Source: a virus. Taken from it: a DNA stretch of 33,390 bases. Position numbers and translations under genes: made by a program. A model generated the notes under the pieces. The model searched no databases. It had not been told where the DNA came from and saw only the letters and a list, made by a program, of their open reading frames with translations. Shown here one piece after another: positions 6,761 to 14,035 of this stretch (within the stretch, counting starts at the first letter, position 1; each line of letters begins with the position of its first letter). The DNA lies in IMG/VR virus record IMGVR_UViG_3300024258_001041, positions 1 through 33,390 of that record. The stretch is one strand, 5' to 3'.

Positions 6761-8448
6761 TGCCAAATTTAGTAGAAGTAAATTACGAACAAACAGGAGA
6801 GAGTAAATCTACCAATGAGTTTGGTATGAGAGATATGCAGGAAAAAGCTTACGAGCAAAGAGATGCAAAATACTTACTCCTTAAAGCACCACCAGCTTCT
6901 GGTAAATCAAGAGCATTGATGTTTATAGCACTTGATAAACTTATCAATCAAGGTGTTAAAAAAGTGATTGTAGCTGTTCCTGAAAGGTCTATTGGTGGTT
7001 CATTTGGCACAACTGATTTAAAATCTTATGGGTTCTATTCAGATTGGGACATAAATGAGAAATATAATCTTTGTACAACATCAGATAGTAAAAGTAAGGT
7101 TCAAGCTTTTAAAGATTTCTTAGATAGTGATGAGAAAATTTTAATCTGTACACATGCAACACTTCGATTTGCATTTGAACAACTAAATGAGTCCAAGTTT
7201 AATAACACTCTACTGGCAATAGATGAATTTCATCATGTTTCAGCAGATGGAGAAAATAAGCTTGGAGAAGTTCTAAGAAACCTAATTGAAAAATCATCGG
7301 TACATATTGTAGCTATGACTGGTTCATACTTTAGAGGAGATAGTGTTCCTGTACTACTTCCTGAAGATGAAGCAAAGTTTACAAAAGTTACTTACAACTA
7401 CTATGAGCAGTTAAATGGATATGAATATCTTAAATCACTTGGTATTGGGTATCACTTTTATCAAGGTAGATATACAACTGCATTAGATGAAATACTTGAT
7501 ACTGATAAAAAAACTATTTTACATATTCCTAATGTAAATTCTGGTGAGTCCACAAAAGATAAACATAGAGAAGTTGGAACTATCTTAGATATTATCGGTA
7601 GAGTTAAAGAGATTACTGAAGATGGAGTAATCATATTACAACGACATACAGATGGTAAGCTTTTAAAAGTTGCTGATTTAGTTAATGATGACCAAAAAGA
7701 GAGAGATAAAATCATTACATATCTGAGAAATATTACTAGTGTAGATGATATGGATTTAATCATCGCTCTTGGAATGGCTAAAGAGGGATTTGATTGGCCT
7801 TATTGCGAACATGCTTTAACTGTTGGATATAGAAGTTCTCTTACTGAAATCATACAGATTATTGGTCGTGCCACTAGGGATAGTGAAAATAAAACAACCG
7901 CACAATTTACAAACCTCATAGCTCAACCTGATGCCAATAATGATGAAGTGAAACTATCTGTAAATAACATGTTAAAAGCTATTACATCATCACTACTTAT
8001 GGAGCAAGTTCTAGCACCTAGTTTTAAATTTAAACCACGATTTCCAGATGATAAAGAGCCACCTAAAAAAGGTGAGTTGAAAATCAGAGGTTATAAAAAG
8101 ATAAAAAGTGAAAAAGTCAAAGAGATAATCGTACAAGACTTAAATGATTTAAAAGCTTCTATCTTACAAGACAAAGACATGATAGGTGCTATGCCTGGGG
8201 ATATTGACCCATTGACTATTAAAGATGTTTTAATTCCTAAAATTGTCAAAGTTAAATACCCAGAGCTTAGCGATGATGAAGTAAAAGAGCTTAGTCAATA
8301 TGCATTTGTAGATAGTGTAATAAGAAATGCTGTTTTTGAAACAAATGGAGATAAAAAGTTTATACGAATGGGCTATCCCCTTCCAACCCTAAGAGAACAG
8401 AAATTGCTAGTAGTTAAGAATGAGCCAAAAATTATTAAGAATATTTGA
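6760..8448 (+). CDS. DEAD/DEAH-box superfamily 2 helicase of the cargo operon
   Basis: A 562-residue SF2 helicase. Walker A is A-P-P-A-S-G-K-S at about 43-50. Motif II is D-E-F-H near 155, the motif III region is M-T-G-S around 186, and the C-terminal RecA domain has motif VI Q-I-I-G-R-A-T-R near 367-374. It starts on the stop codon of the methyltransferase gene (ATAATG, 1-base overlap), so translation is coupled. It likely provides DNA translocation or unwinding for a restriction-like or defence complex with its two upstream neighbours. The last 25 codons lie inside the inserted IS, so the original C-terminus has been replaced. Before insertion it read F-I-R-M-G, then either a TAG or a short continuation. 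Confidence 0.8.
   Translation: MPNLVEVNYEQTGESKSTNEFGMRDMQEKAYEQRDAKYLLLKAPPASGKSRALMFIALDKLINQGVKKVIVAVPERSIGGSFGTTDLKSYGFYSDWDINEKYNLCTTSDSKSKVQAFKDFLDSDEKILICTHATLRFAFEQLNESKFNNTLLAIDEFHHVSADGENKLGEVLRNLIEKSSVHIVAMTGSYFRGDSVPVLLPEDEAKFTKVTYNYYEQLNGYEYLKSLGIGYHFYQGRYTTALDEILDTDKKTILHIPNVNSGESTKDKHREVGTILDIIGRVKEITEDGVIILQRHTDGKLLKVADLVNDDQKERDKIITYLRNITSVDDMDLIIALGMAKEGFDWPYCEHALTVGYRSSLTEIIQIIGRATRDSENKTTAQFTNLIAQPDANNDEVKLSVNNMLKAITSSLLMEQVLAPSFKFKPRFPDDKEPPKKGELKIRGYKKIKSEKVKEIIVQDLNDLKASILQDKDMIGAMPGDIDPLTIKDVLIPKIVKVKYPELSDDEVKELSQYAFVDSVIRNAVFETNGDKKFIRMGYPLPTLREQKLLVVKNEPKIIKNI
8366..8392. repeat. Left IS end: direct repeat plus inverted repeat
   Basis: Positions 8366-8375 (GAATGGGCTA) match 9521-9530 as a direct repeat. 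Positions 8373-8392 (CTATCCCCTTCCAACCCTAA) are the left terminal inverted repeat, pairing with 9512-9531. ISAs1-family elements are known to duplicate about 8-10 bp of target, which is consistent with the direct repeat. Confidence 0.65.
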
Positions 8449-9515
8449 AGAAGAGATATCAGAACAAGCAAGAAAACAAGGCAGAGTACATAGTTTACCA
8501 GTGATGATGTATTTATCAGTAATAGCGATATTAATGGGGGCAAAAAATCCTATGGAGATAACATTGTGGATGCAAGCAAATTGTAAACGCAAAGAGATAA
8601 AAAGACTTTTAGGTGTAGAGTTTTTTAAAGCACCCAAAAAATCAAGAGTATATGATTTTTTCAATATTGTAGATAAAGAGGAGCTAGAAAGAGCTTTTCG
8701 CAAATGGATAGGTACTTTTATAGAGATCACCCCAAATGAAGTACTAGCAGTAGATGGTAAAGTGCTAAGAGGAAGTGCCAATAAAAATCAAAATGCAGTC
8801 TCCATTCTTTCTGCTGTACTAGCCGAATCGAACTTGATTATTGCCCATAAAGAGATAGAGAAGAAATCGAATGAGATACCAGCATTACAAACACTAATAG
8901 GAGAGCTTGATGAGAGTTTTAGTTATGGATTTGATGCACTCAACACCCAAAAAAACGTTACTCAAGATTGAGCAAGCAGATTCATTCTTTGTTGCAAAAT
9001 TAAAAAAGAATCAAAAAGGACTTTTAGCATTCGCTAAAGAGATAGAAGCATGTTCATCGATAGACTCCTCTTTTTCTAGCGAAATTAAACAATCCAACGA
9101 TACTGTACAAAGAGAGGTGTTTGTCTGTAGTAATTGCATCTATCTCTATGGTGGTATCTCTATTGCAAGTGTCATTCGTGTTGATAAGAGTGTTAATGAT
9201 GGTGATATTCAAACACACTATTATATCTCTAATGAAACCAATGATGCTGAAACTTTTTTAAAAAAGATTCTTCAAGAGTGGTCTGTTGAGACAATGCATT
9301 TCTATAAAGATACAGCTCTTTTAGAAGATAAATGCAAAATTAACAAAGGTGCATTTAGTCTCTCTATTTTGAGAAGTTTTGTAATCAATATTTTACACCT
9401 CAATCAAGTTAGAAATATTGGTAGACAAATACGAAAAAATGCTTATGATCTTTCAGAAGCTCTTATGCTTTTTTCTATGGTCAAATTAGAATATGGCTTT
9501 TTAAATAATTATTAG
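8420..9515 (+). pseudogene. Frameshifted ISAs1-family transposase
   Basis: Two overlapping frames together make one DDE transposase. The first (8420 to about 8960) covers the N-terminal domain and the first catalytic region A-V-D-G-K-V-L-R-G. The second (from about 8907 to 9515) continues with K-K-T-L-L-K-I and the C-terminal E-W-S-V-E region with the catalytic-type Glu. Around 8910-8960 the two frames carry alternating pieces of the expected V-M-D-A-L-N-T-Q-K-K-T sequence, implying more than one small indel, about 5 inserted bases near 8930 and another near the A7 run at 8949. The net shift is +1, so this is not the -1 programmed shift some IS families use. Probably inactive. Confidence 0.75.
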
Positions 9516-9531
9516 GGTTGGAATGGGCTAG
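9512..9531. repeat. Right IS terminal inverted repeat
   Basis: TTAGGGTTGGAATGGGCTAG is the inverted partner of 8373-8392 with two mismatches. It starts inside the stop codon region of the transposase and contains the second copy of the 10-bp direct repeat (9521-9530). Confidence 0.65.
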
Positions 9532-9723
9532 GGAAATTTCCTTTGACTGTTAGTTTTGATTCTAAACGTAGTGATAAAATAAAAATAGTAGACCTTAGTT
9601 TTGAAGATGGTAATATTGAAACTGATGATGATACCCATATGTTTTTCACGATAAAGGGGATTGCAAAAATTAAATGATATGACACCACAAGATTTTAATG
9701 GTATTTTAGATAAAACAAGCTAA
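9531..9723 (+). pseudogene. 3' remnant of a phage gene beyond the cargo
   Basis: Immediately after the IS an open frame with no start codon reads G-K-F-P-L-T-V-S-F-D and continues for about 48 codons to a TGA at 9675. Dropping one T there continues as D-M-T-P-Q-D-F-N-G-I-L-D-K-T-S to the TAA at 9721. It looks like the C-terminal part of a beta-rich phage protein cut by the insertion, with a later frameshift. It might be the other half of the gene truncated at about 3066 (which ends G-K-F-Y-P-I), but this is unproven. Confidence 0.45.
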
Positions 9724-9773
9724 TTAAATTTATCAATTAAGTTTATTTTAAGAAACAATATTATATAAAGGAT

Positions 9774-9818
9774 GTAGTGATGAGTTGAGAAATATCAATT
9801 TATAGCATCTATCACTAC
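9774..9818 (+). promoter_or_regulatory. Leader hairpin upstream of the sirtuin gene
   Basis: Arms GTAGTGAT (9774-9781) and ATCACTAC (9811-9818) are a perfect 8-bp inverted repeat. A small TTGA/TCAA stem (785-788/795-798 in the 9700s) lies inside. It lies 12 bases before the AAAGGAAAAAAATG start region of the sirtuin gene. A TATTATATAAAGG stretch just upstream could be the promoter. A role in controlling translation or message stability is plausible, but only structure is seen. Confidence 0.4.
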
Positions 9819-9839
9819 AACACAAAAAAAAGGAAAAAA

Positions 9840-10571
9840 ATGTATATTAATTCAGATGTAGAAGAGAAGATTGTAATTTTTACAGGTGCTGGTATTAGTC
9901 AAGAGTCTGGTATTAGTACTTTTAGAGATGTAAATGGTACATGGGAAAATCACAAAATTGATGACGTGTGTAATGAGCGCACATATAAGAAAAATATAGA
10001 CCTAGTTAATAGATTTTACAACGAGCGTAGAGCTGATATGCTTGGTAAAGAGCCAAATGAAGCACACAAAACCATTGCTAGAATACAAAAAAGATACGGC
10101 GATAAAGTATTGGTTGTTACACAAAACGTAGATAATCTTTTGGAGAAAGGCGGTTGTACCAACGTGTTACATGTACATGGTACTCTTACACAAATGACGT
10201 GTGAAAAATGTCATAACAATTACGACATAGAAGGTGATTTTACAATAGATACAGAATGTCCTAATTGTTTAGAAAAGGGTGATGCTAGACCTAATATTGT
10301 GTTTTTTGGTGGACAAGCTCCTATGTACAAATATATGCATAGAGCTTTTTCAAAACTAGAACACGAAAATAGCTCAATAGTAGTAAGTGGTACTTCTGGT
10401 GCGGTCGTGTCAATGGAATATATCTGCACTCGTCTATGTGTGTATAGTTGTTTGAACAACATGGAATCTTCTAAATATATCAATGATTATAAATTTGATG
10501 ATGTAATGTATCAAAGTGCAAGTACAGCATGGTTAGAAATTGAACAGAAATTACATAAGTTATACGATTAA
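9840..10571 (+). CDS. Phage-encoded sirtuin (NAD-dependent deacylase)
   Basis: A 243-residue Sir2-family protein. The NAD-binding G-A-G-I-S-x-E-S-G-I-S-x-F-R-D motif is at about 16-30. T-Q-N-V-D-N-L is near 100-106. The catalytic His in H-V-H-G is near 117. The four-Cys zinc module is C-E-K-C ... C-P-N-C at about 127-147. N-I-V-F-F-G follows, then G-T-S-G near 184. All core residues are intact, so an NAD-consuming deacetylase or deacylase is expected. A role in altering host proteins or NAD-based defence is conceivable but not shown. A hairpin lies in its leader, and it sits right beside the cargo insertion. Confidence 0.85.
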   Translation: MYINSDVEEKIVIFTGAGISQESGISTFRDVNGTWENHKIDDVCNERTYKKNIDLVNRFYNERRADMLGKEPNEAHKTIARIQKRYGDKVLVVTQNVDNLLEKGGCTNVLHVHGTLTQMTCEKCHNNYDIEGDFTIDTECPNCLEKGDARPNIVFFGGQAPMYKYMHRAFSKLEHENSSIVVSGTSGAVVSMEYICTRLCVYSCLNNMESSKYINDYKFDDVMYQSASTAWLEIEQKLHKLYD

Positions 10572-10615
10572 GCTTATATTTGGTATACTATAATAACAAA
10601 TAAAAAGGATGTATT

Positions 10616-11167
10616 ATGTCAATTGATGTTATAAGCTTTAAAGAGTACATAAACGAAATGCCTTTACATATAGATGATATATCTCGCAATGGGAATATGT
10701 TGTATATTTCTGACGAATTCAACAAAGGGATTAAAGACAAGAGATTATACAACATTGACAAAGATATATATTTGTATAGTAAAGATGTATTGGAACAAAA
10801 CATATATGTATTTTATGTGGTTGATGGTGAACTCTACGCAGGTGCTCACTTAGTGGCTACAAATATTATGAATACCTCTTGTTATGAAGAGATATTGGTA
10901 GCAAGTAGTGGTAAAACCAAAGGTATTATGTATAAATTATATAGTACAATTTCAAAAATAAAAAACACATACATTATGAGTGATGCATTACAAACTTCCA
11001 ATTCAAAGAAAAATTGGTTACGATGGTTAAACAAAAAAGAAAATATAAAAGATATATTCTTATACCATACTACAGAAAAAAAGAAAATAGAGTTTAAACA
11101 AAACGAAAACACATGGTGTAAAAGCACCAAATGTAAATTGAGAAGAATACTTGTCAAATTTAATTAA
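10616..11167 (+). CDS. GNAT-fold-like protein
   Basis: A 183-residue protein. The middle (residues about 65-150) resembles the acetyl-CoA-binding half of GNAT acyltransferases: a strand E-L-Y-A-G-A-H, then E-I-L-V-A-S-S-G-K-T-K-G-I-M-Y-K-L-Y (a P-loop-like turn into a helix), then S-D-A-L-Q-T followed by W-L-R-W-L. Phage proteins with this S-D..Q(T/S)..S...W pattern are often annotated as putative acetyltransferases. The usual Q/RxxGxG/A is not exact. The N-terminus contains I-S-F-K-E-Y, like the other FKE starts here. The tail is basic. Confidence 0.45.
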   Translation: MSIDVISFKEYINEMPLHIDDISRNGNMLYISDEFNKGIKDKRLYNIDKDIYLYSKDVLEQNIYVFYVVDGELYAGAHLVATNIMNTSCYEEILVASSGKTKGIMYKLYSTISKIKNTYIMSDALQTSNSKKNWLRWLNKKENIKDIFLYHTTEKKKIEFKQNENTWCKSTKCKLRRILVKFN

Positions 11168-11184
11168 AAAAAAAGGATTTAGAT

Positions 11185-11700
11185 ATCAAAAAATTAATCG
11201 TATTGTTATTAATGATGAGTTCACTATATGCATCAAGCACAAAGGCTTTAGAAAAAGAGTTCAAGAATATGTCATTTAAACAAAAACAGTTGCTTGTTAA
11301 GGTATTTGTTATAGGAAAACACTTTGACTTAGAGAACACACTTACAGCCATTGCGTGGAAAGAGTCACAAGCAGGTCTTATACCCATTAATGTAGCTGAC
11401 CCTAGTTGTGGCGTATTCCATAATATGCTATCTTCTGTGTCAAGAAGACATAATAACCAATATAACACATCATATAAACGCAATTGGTTATGTACTAAGT
11501 TAATAACAGACTTGGACTTTGCTAGTTCCGAAGCTATATCAGAGCTTCTATACTGGAAGAACTATCATAAAAACAATTGGAACAATATTTGGGGGAGCTA
11601 TAATGCAGGATTTAATTATGATAGTACTGTTGGTAAAGCTTACTCTAAGGATATTTTAAATAGAATAAAGGTAATAAAGAAATACATCAAGGGAGTTTGA
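11185..11700 (+). CDS. Secreted lytic transglycosylase-like protein
   Basis: About 171 residues if read from codon 11185. A typical signal peptide, K-K-L-I-V-L-L-L-M-M-S-S-L-Y-A-S, precedes an SLT-like domain with A-W-K-E-S-Q (catalytic Glu), a D-P-S-C-G-V-F motif and W-G-S-Y-N-A-G-F near the end. That signal peptide begins at an ATC codon 7 bases after a strong AAAAGGA. The first conventional start is TTG 11203, which would drop the Lys-Lys and leave a worse signal. So either ATC is used as a rare start or an ATG has mutated. The product probably cleaves peptidoglycan in the periplasm during entry or lysis. Confidence 0.65.
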   Translation: MKKLIVLLLMMSSLYASSTKALEKEFKNMSFKQKQLLVKVFVIGKHFDLENTLTAIAWKESQAGLIPINVADPSCGVFHNMLSSVSRRHNNQYNTSYKRNWLCTKLITDLDFASSEAISELLYWKNYHKNNWNNIWGSYNAGFNYDSTVGKAYSKDILNRIKVIKKYIKGV

Positions 11701-11801
11701 GTCCATTAGGAAAGTTTGATATATACAAGAGATTAGTGATATCTTATATGAAAGATACGGATGTTATATACAAAAGAGATAGATGTTTCTTATACAAATA
11801 A
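11697..11801 (+). CDS. Possible 34-residue ORF overlapping transglycosylase stop
   Basis: A TTG overlapping the upstream TGA (TTGA) opens a 34-codon frame rich in Lys, Tyr and Asp. The same TTGA coupling is used by the dCMP deaminase gene at 12182. There is no homology I can name. The remaining gap to 11873 shows only AT-rich sequence and the AAAGGA before the co-chaperonin gene. Confidence 0.3.
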   Translation: MSPLGKFDIYKRLVISYMKDTDVIYKRDRCFLYK

Positions 11802-11873
11802 ATACAACAAAACTATAAAAGCCAAATCATTAATATTAAAATATGATTTTTCATAAACAAATAAAGGAAACAG

Positions 11874-12185
11874 ATGAAACAAATCGACCCACAAGATATG
11901 TATAGGATTGATGGTAACAAAGTACAAATGGTTTTTGACCACGTATTAATCAAGCCGAAGAAAGAAGAGACTACAGCAAGTGGTATTATCATGGTAGAAG
12001 AGGTTAGTGTAGAGAACAGAACGGACAAAGGCGAAATCATTGCTATTGGTGATGATGTTGTTAATTACAAAGTAGGTGATTTAGTTAGGTTTCCTATCCA
12101 TGTAGGCATTGATTTTGACTTCTTAGATGGTTATTATATGATTGTGACGGAAGATAGTCTCCTAGGCGTTGAAGAAGCGTTTTGA
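11874..12185 (+). CDS. GroES/gp31-like co-chaperonin, first copy
   Basis: A 103-residue Cpn10-like protein. Landmarks are V-L-I-K-P near 25-29, a mobile-loop region with T-A-S-G-I-I-M-V near 34-42, G-E-I-I-A-I-G-D-D at about 53-61, and V-G-D-L-V-R-F near 66-72. T4 gp31 is the known phage counterpart, which caps host GroEL to fold the capsid protein; that role is inferred here. It overlaps dCMP deaminase by 4 bases. A second divergent Cpn10-like gene lies 1.4 kb downstream. Confidence 0.75.
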   Translation: MKQIDPQDMYRIDGNKVQMVFDHVLIKPKKEETTASGIIMVEEVSVENRTDKGEIIAIGDDVVNYKVGDLVRFPIHVGIDFDFLDGYYMIVTEDSLLGVEEAF

Positions 12186-12697
12186 GAAAGTTTAATAAAG
12201 CATTTATGGACACAGCCGAAGTGTGGGCTAAACTATCACATTCTCGAAGGAAAAAAGTAGGGTCTGTGCTTTCTAAAGATAATAGAATTTTAGCTTGTGG
12301 GTACAATGGCACTTCACCGGGATTTGATAATAATTGCGAAGACGAAATAGAAGTACCTGTTGATATTCATCAGAAACATTGTGATTGTTGTGATACCAAA
12401 TACACAACATCGGAATACTTGGAAAACTCTAAGACCAAAAAGCAATTAGTAACAAAAGAAGAGGTATCTCATGCCGAAGCTAATCTAATTAGTTTTTGTG
12501 CTAAAAATGGAATACCGACCAATGGCTGTGATATGCACATTACATTGTCTCCTTGTGTTAACTGTGCCAAACTAATGTTAAATGCTGGTATTGTACGTGT
12601 GTTCTATAAAGAAGCGTATAGGCTAGACGATGGTATTGTCTTTTTAAAAAACCATGGTATAGAAGTTATAAATACATATAAAAAGGGAACTAAATGA
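12182..12697 (+). CDS. cd: dCMP deaminase
   Basis: A 171-residue zinc deaminase. H-A-E (zinc His and catalytic Glu) is at about 98-100, and P-C-V-N-C (zinc Cys pair) is at about 122-126. An N-terminal S-R-R-K-K-V-G-S-V and the G-Y-N-G-T-S-P-G substrate loop are typical of dCMP deaminases. Extra Cys and His residues (H-C-D-C-C near 62-66) match the second zinc site of the T4 enzyme. It converts dCMP to dUMP, feeding dTMP synthesis. It starts at a TTG overlapping the upstream TGA and ends in an ATGA overlap with the next gene. Confidence 0.88.
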   Translation: MRKFNKAFMDTAEVWAKLSHSRRKKVGSVLSKDNRILACGYNGTSPGFDNNCEDEIEVPVDIHQKHCDCCDTKYTTSEYLENSKTKKQLVTKEEVSHAEANLISFCAKNGIPTNGCDMHITLSPCVNCAKLMLNAGIVRVFYKEAYRLDDGIVFLKNHGIEVINTYKKGTK

Positions 12698-13032
12698 AAA
12701 CATTTAAAGAGCACGTTTACGGGGAAAATATAGTAGTCACTAGAACTGCCATGACCAAAGCAGAAGTAGAAGTTGGAGACTATGTTGGTAAATATGTTGC
12801 TACATTAGGTCAACTAAGTAAAGAAGATGTATTGATTCTTAAAATAGTTAAAATAAGCAAAGACTATGAGAAATTGTCTTTGTCACTATCATCTGATAAT
12901 TTTAATGGCAAATATGATGGTTATGAGTATAGACTTACTAAAAAAGGCAAACCTGGGTTGTTTTTAGTTGGTGACAAAAAAGACGTAGATGCTTTGATTA
13001 AAGATAATCCTAACAAAACATTTATACTATAA
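12694..13032 (+). CDS. Hypothetical protein starting MKTFKEH
   Basis: A 112-residue protein that begins in an ATGA overlap with the deaminase. The first residues M-K-T-F-K-E-H closely resemble the T4 internal-protein capsid-targeting sequence (M-K-T-Y-Q-E-F). The rest looks like a small beta-rich domain with V-E-V-G-D-Y-V-G-K-Y. No family recognised. It may be a packaged head protein, by N-terminal resemblance only. Confidence 0.6.
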   Translation: MKTFKEHVYGENIVVTRTAMTKAEVEVGDYVGKYVATLGQLSKEDVLILKIVKISKDYEKLSLSLSSDNFNGKYDGYEYRLTKKGKPGLFLVGDKKDVDALIKDNPNKTFIL

Positions 13033-13051
13033 ACAAAAAAAAAGGAAAAAG

Positions 13052-13609
13052 ATGGATATATGGGAAAAACTAACGAAATGGTCAACTGACCGTTCGTTAG
13101 ATAAGATGGAATACAATAGAAATGGCTTTTGTACTAATATTGCAGAAGAAAGATATGAGCTTTTGTTAGGTGTTCAGGATGATGATGCAAATGAGATTGT
13201 AGATGCAATTTGTGATATTATAGTATTTTCAAATACAGAGCTTTCTAAGTTTGGTACAATGTACTCTAGTTGTGATATGGAAAATATTATTGGTGCAATG
13301 GAACACGAATATGGTGTTTGTATTGCATATGATTTATATCTTACTAGTGTAATAGGTAAACTAATAGATACAGATGATGAAGAAGAACAGATAGTATTAT
13401 TGTTGGACATTATATCATTATCATTAGAAGCTCTTAGTTATATAGCACATCCTGCTTTGTGCTTAGAAGAATGTCACAAAGAGATTAACTCACGAACTGG
13501 TGCATGGTCGGATGAACATAAAAAATGGAAGAAATTTACTACAGAAGAAGCTAAATCTTTATGGTACAAAGCTGATTATACGAATTACTTAAAGGTTGAT
13601 GATGAATAA
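13052..13609 (+). CDS. MazG-like all-alpha NTP pyrophosphohydrolase
   Basis: A 185-residue helical protein. The metal-binding pattern of MazG-like NTPases is visible: E-E-R-Y-E near residues 31-35, then N-E-I-V-D-A-I-C-D at about 47-55 (ExxE...ExxD). An aromatic and Trp-rich C-terminus follows. These enzymes hydrolyse NTPs or dNTPs to monophosphates. Next to dCMP deaminase this points to nucleotide-pool control, or to degrading alarmone-like nucleotides. A poly-A/AAAGGAAAAAG ribosome site precedes the ATG. It overlaps the next gene by 8 bases. Confidence 0.65.
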   Translation: MDIWEKLTKWSTDRSLDKMEYNRNGFCTNIAEERYELLLGVQDDDANEIVDAICDIIVFSNTELSKFGTMYSSCDMENIIGAMEHEYGVCIAYDLYLTSVIGKLIDTDDEEEQIVLLLDIISLSLEALSYIAHPALCLEECHKEINSRTGAWSDEHKKWKKFTTEEAKSLWYKADYTNYLKVDDE

Positions 13610-13937
13610 AGAAAATAGATTAAGTTTTACCCCAAGCATAGGGAAAGTTATGTGTTTAGAGATTGAGCAGGACATGACGACAGAATCAGGTATCCACATG
13701 GTAAAACAAGGGAAATACTTAAGAGAGCCAAAAGTAGCAAGAGTTGTCAAGCTATCAGAAGGTTTAGCTACACCTCTTGAAATTGGTGATTTTGTGTTTT
13801 ATGCTAAGAACTTATCACCACAAACCGTAAGTGAAAGAGATGGTGAAAATTACGTAGTTATTAACCACACAAAAGAACAAGATGAAATCATTGGATTTGT
13901 TAGAGAAAAAGACTTTAATGAGAGAAAAGGGGACTAA
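13602..13937 (+). CDS. GroES-like co-chaperonin, second copy
   Basis: About 111 residues from ATG 13602, chosen for its 6-base spacing to AAAGG; ATG 13599 and TTG 13596 are alternatives. Cpn10-like landmarks are I-G-K-V-M-C-L-E-I, T-T-E-S-G-I-H-M-V (mobile-loop position), A-R-V-V-K-L-S-E-G, I-G-D-F-V-F-Y-A-K and a C-terminal I-I-G-F-V. It has an extra K-Q-G-K-Y-L-R-E-P insertion compared with the first copy. Having two GroES-like proteins could serve different clients or host chaperonins. A terminator-like hairpin overlaps its stop codon. Confidence 0.6.
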   Translation: MNKENRLSFTPSIGKVMCLEIEQDMTTESGIHMVKQGKYLREPKVARVVKLSEGLATPLEIGDFVFYAKNLSPQTVSERDGENYVVINHTKEQDEIIGFVREKDFNERKGD

Positions 13938-13951
13938 CCCTTCTCTTATTT
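13922..13951 (+). terminator. Hairpin with T-rich tail after second co-chaperonin gene
   Basis: GAGAAAAGGG (13922-13931) pairs with CCCTTCTC (13938-13945), with two unpaired A on the left arm, followed by TTATTTG. It overlaps the TAA at 13935-13937. It would end the 11874-13937 operon before the late lysozyme promoter. Confidence 0.5.
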
Positions 13952-14009
13952 GACTTATTTTATAATAACTATCTATAATGGTGTTTTTATATAATAGAAT
14001 ATAATTATG

Positions 14010-14017
14010 TATAAATA
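14010..14017 (+). promoter_or_regulatory. T4-type late promoter box
   Basis: TATAAATA, identical to the T4 late -10 box, lies 26 bases before the ATG of the GH108 gene, with AAAAGG between. The spacing is almost the same as at the 1696 site (28 bases), supporting real use. Confidence 0.55.
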
Positions 14018-14035
14018 TTATTAAAAGGTATTTAT

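Larger units (their letters stand above)
8373..9531 (+). mobile_element. ISAs1-like insertion sequence, degenerate
   Basis: An element of about 1.16 kb bounded by 20-bp imperfect inverted repeats (left 8373-8392, right 9512-9531; 18 of 20 positions pair) and containing a broken ISAs1-type DDE transposase. A perfect 10-bp direct repeat, GAATGGGCTA, is at 8366-8375 and 9521-9530. It overlaps the outer end of each inverted repeat, so the exact element ends and target duplication remain ambiguous. It was inserted into the 3' end of the helicase gene. The transposase is disrupted, so the copy is probably immobile. Confidence 0.75.

Noticed and set aside
8940-8960. Programmed frameshift in the IS transposase at the A7 run
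   Set aside because: The needed net shift is +1 and flanking pieces alternate frames, indicating several indels; ISAs1-type transposases normally use one frame.
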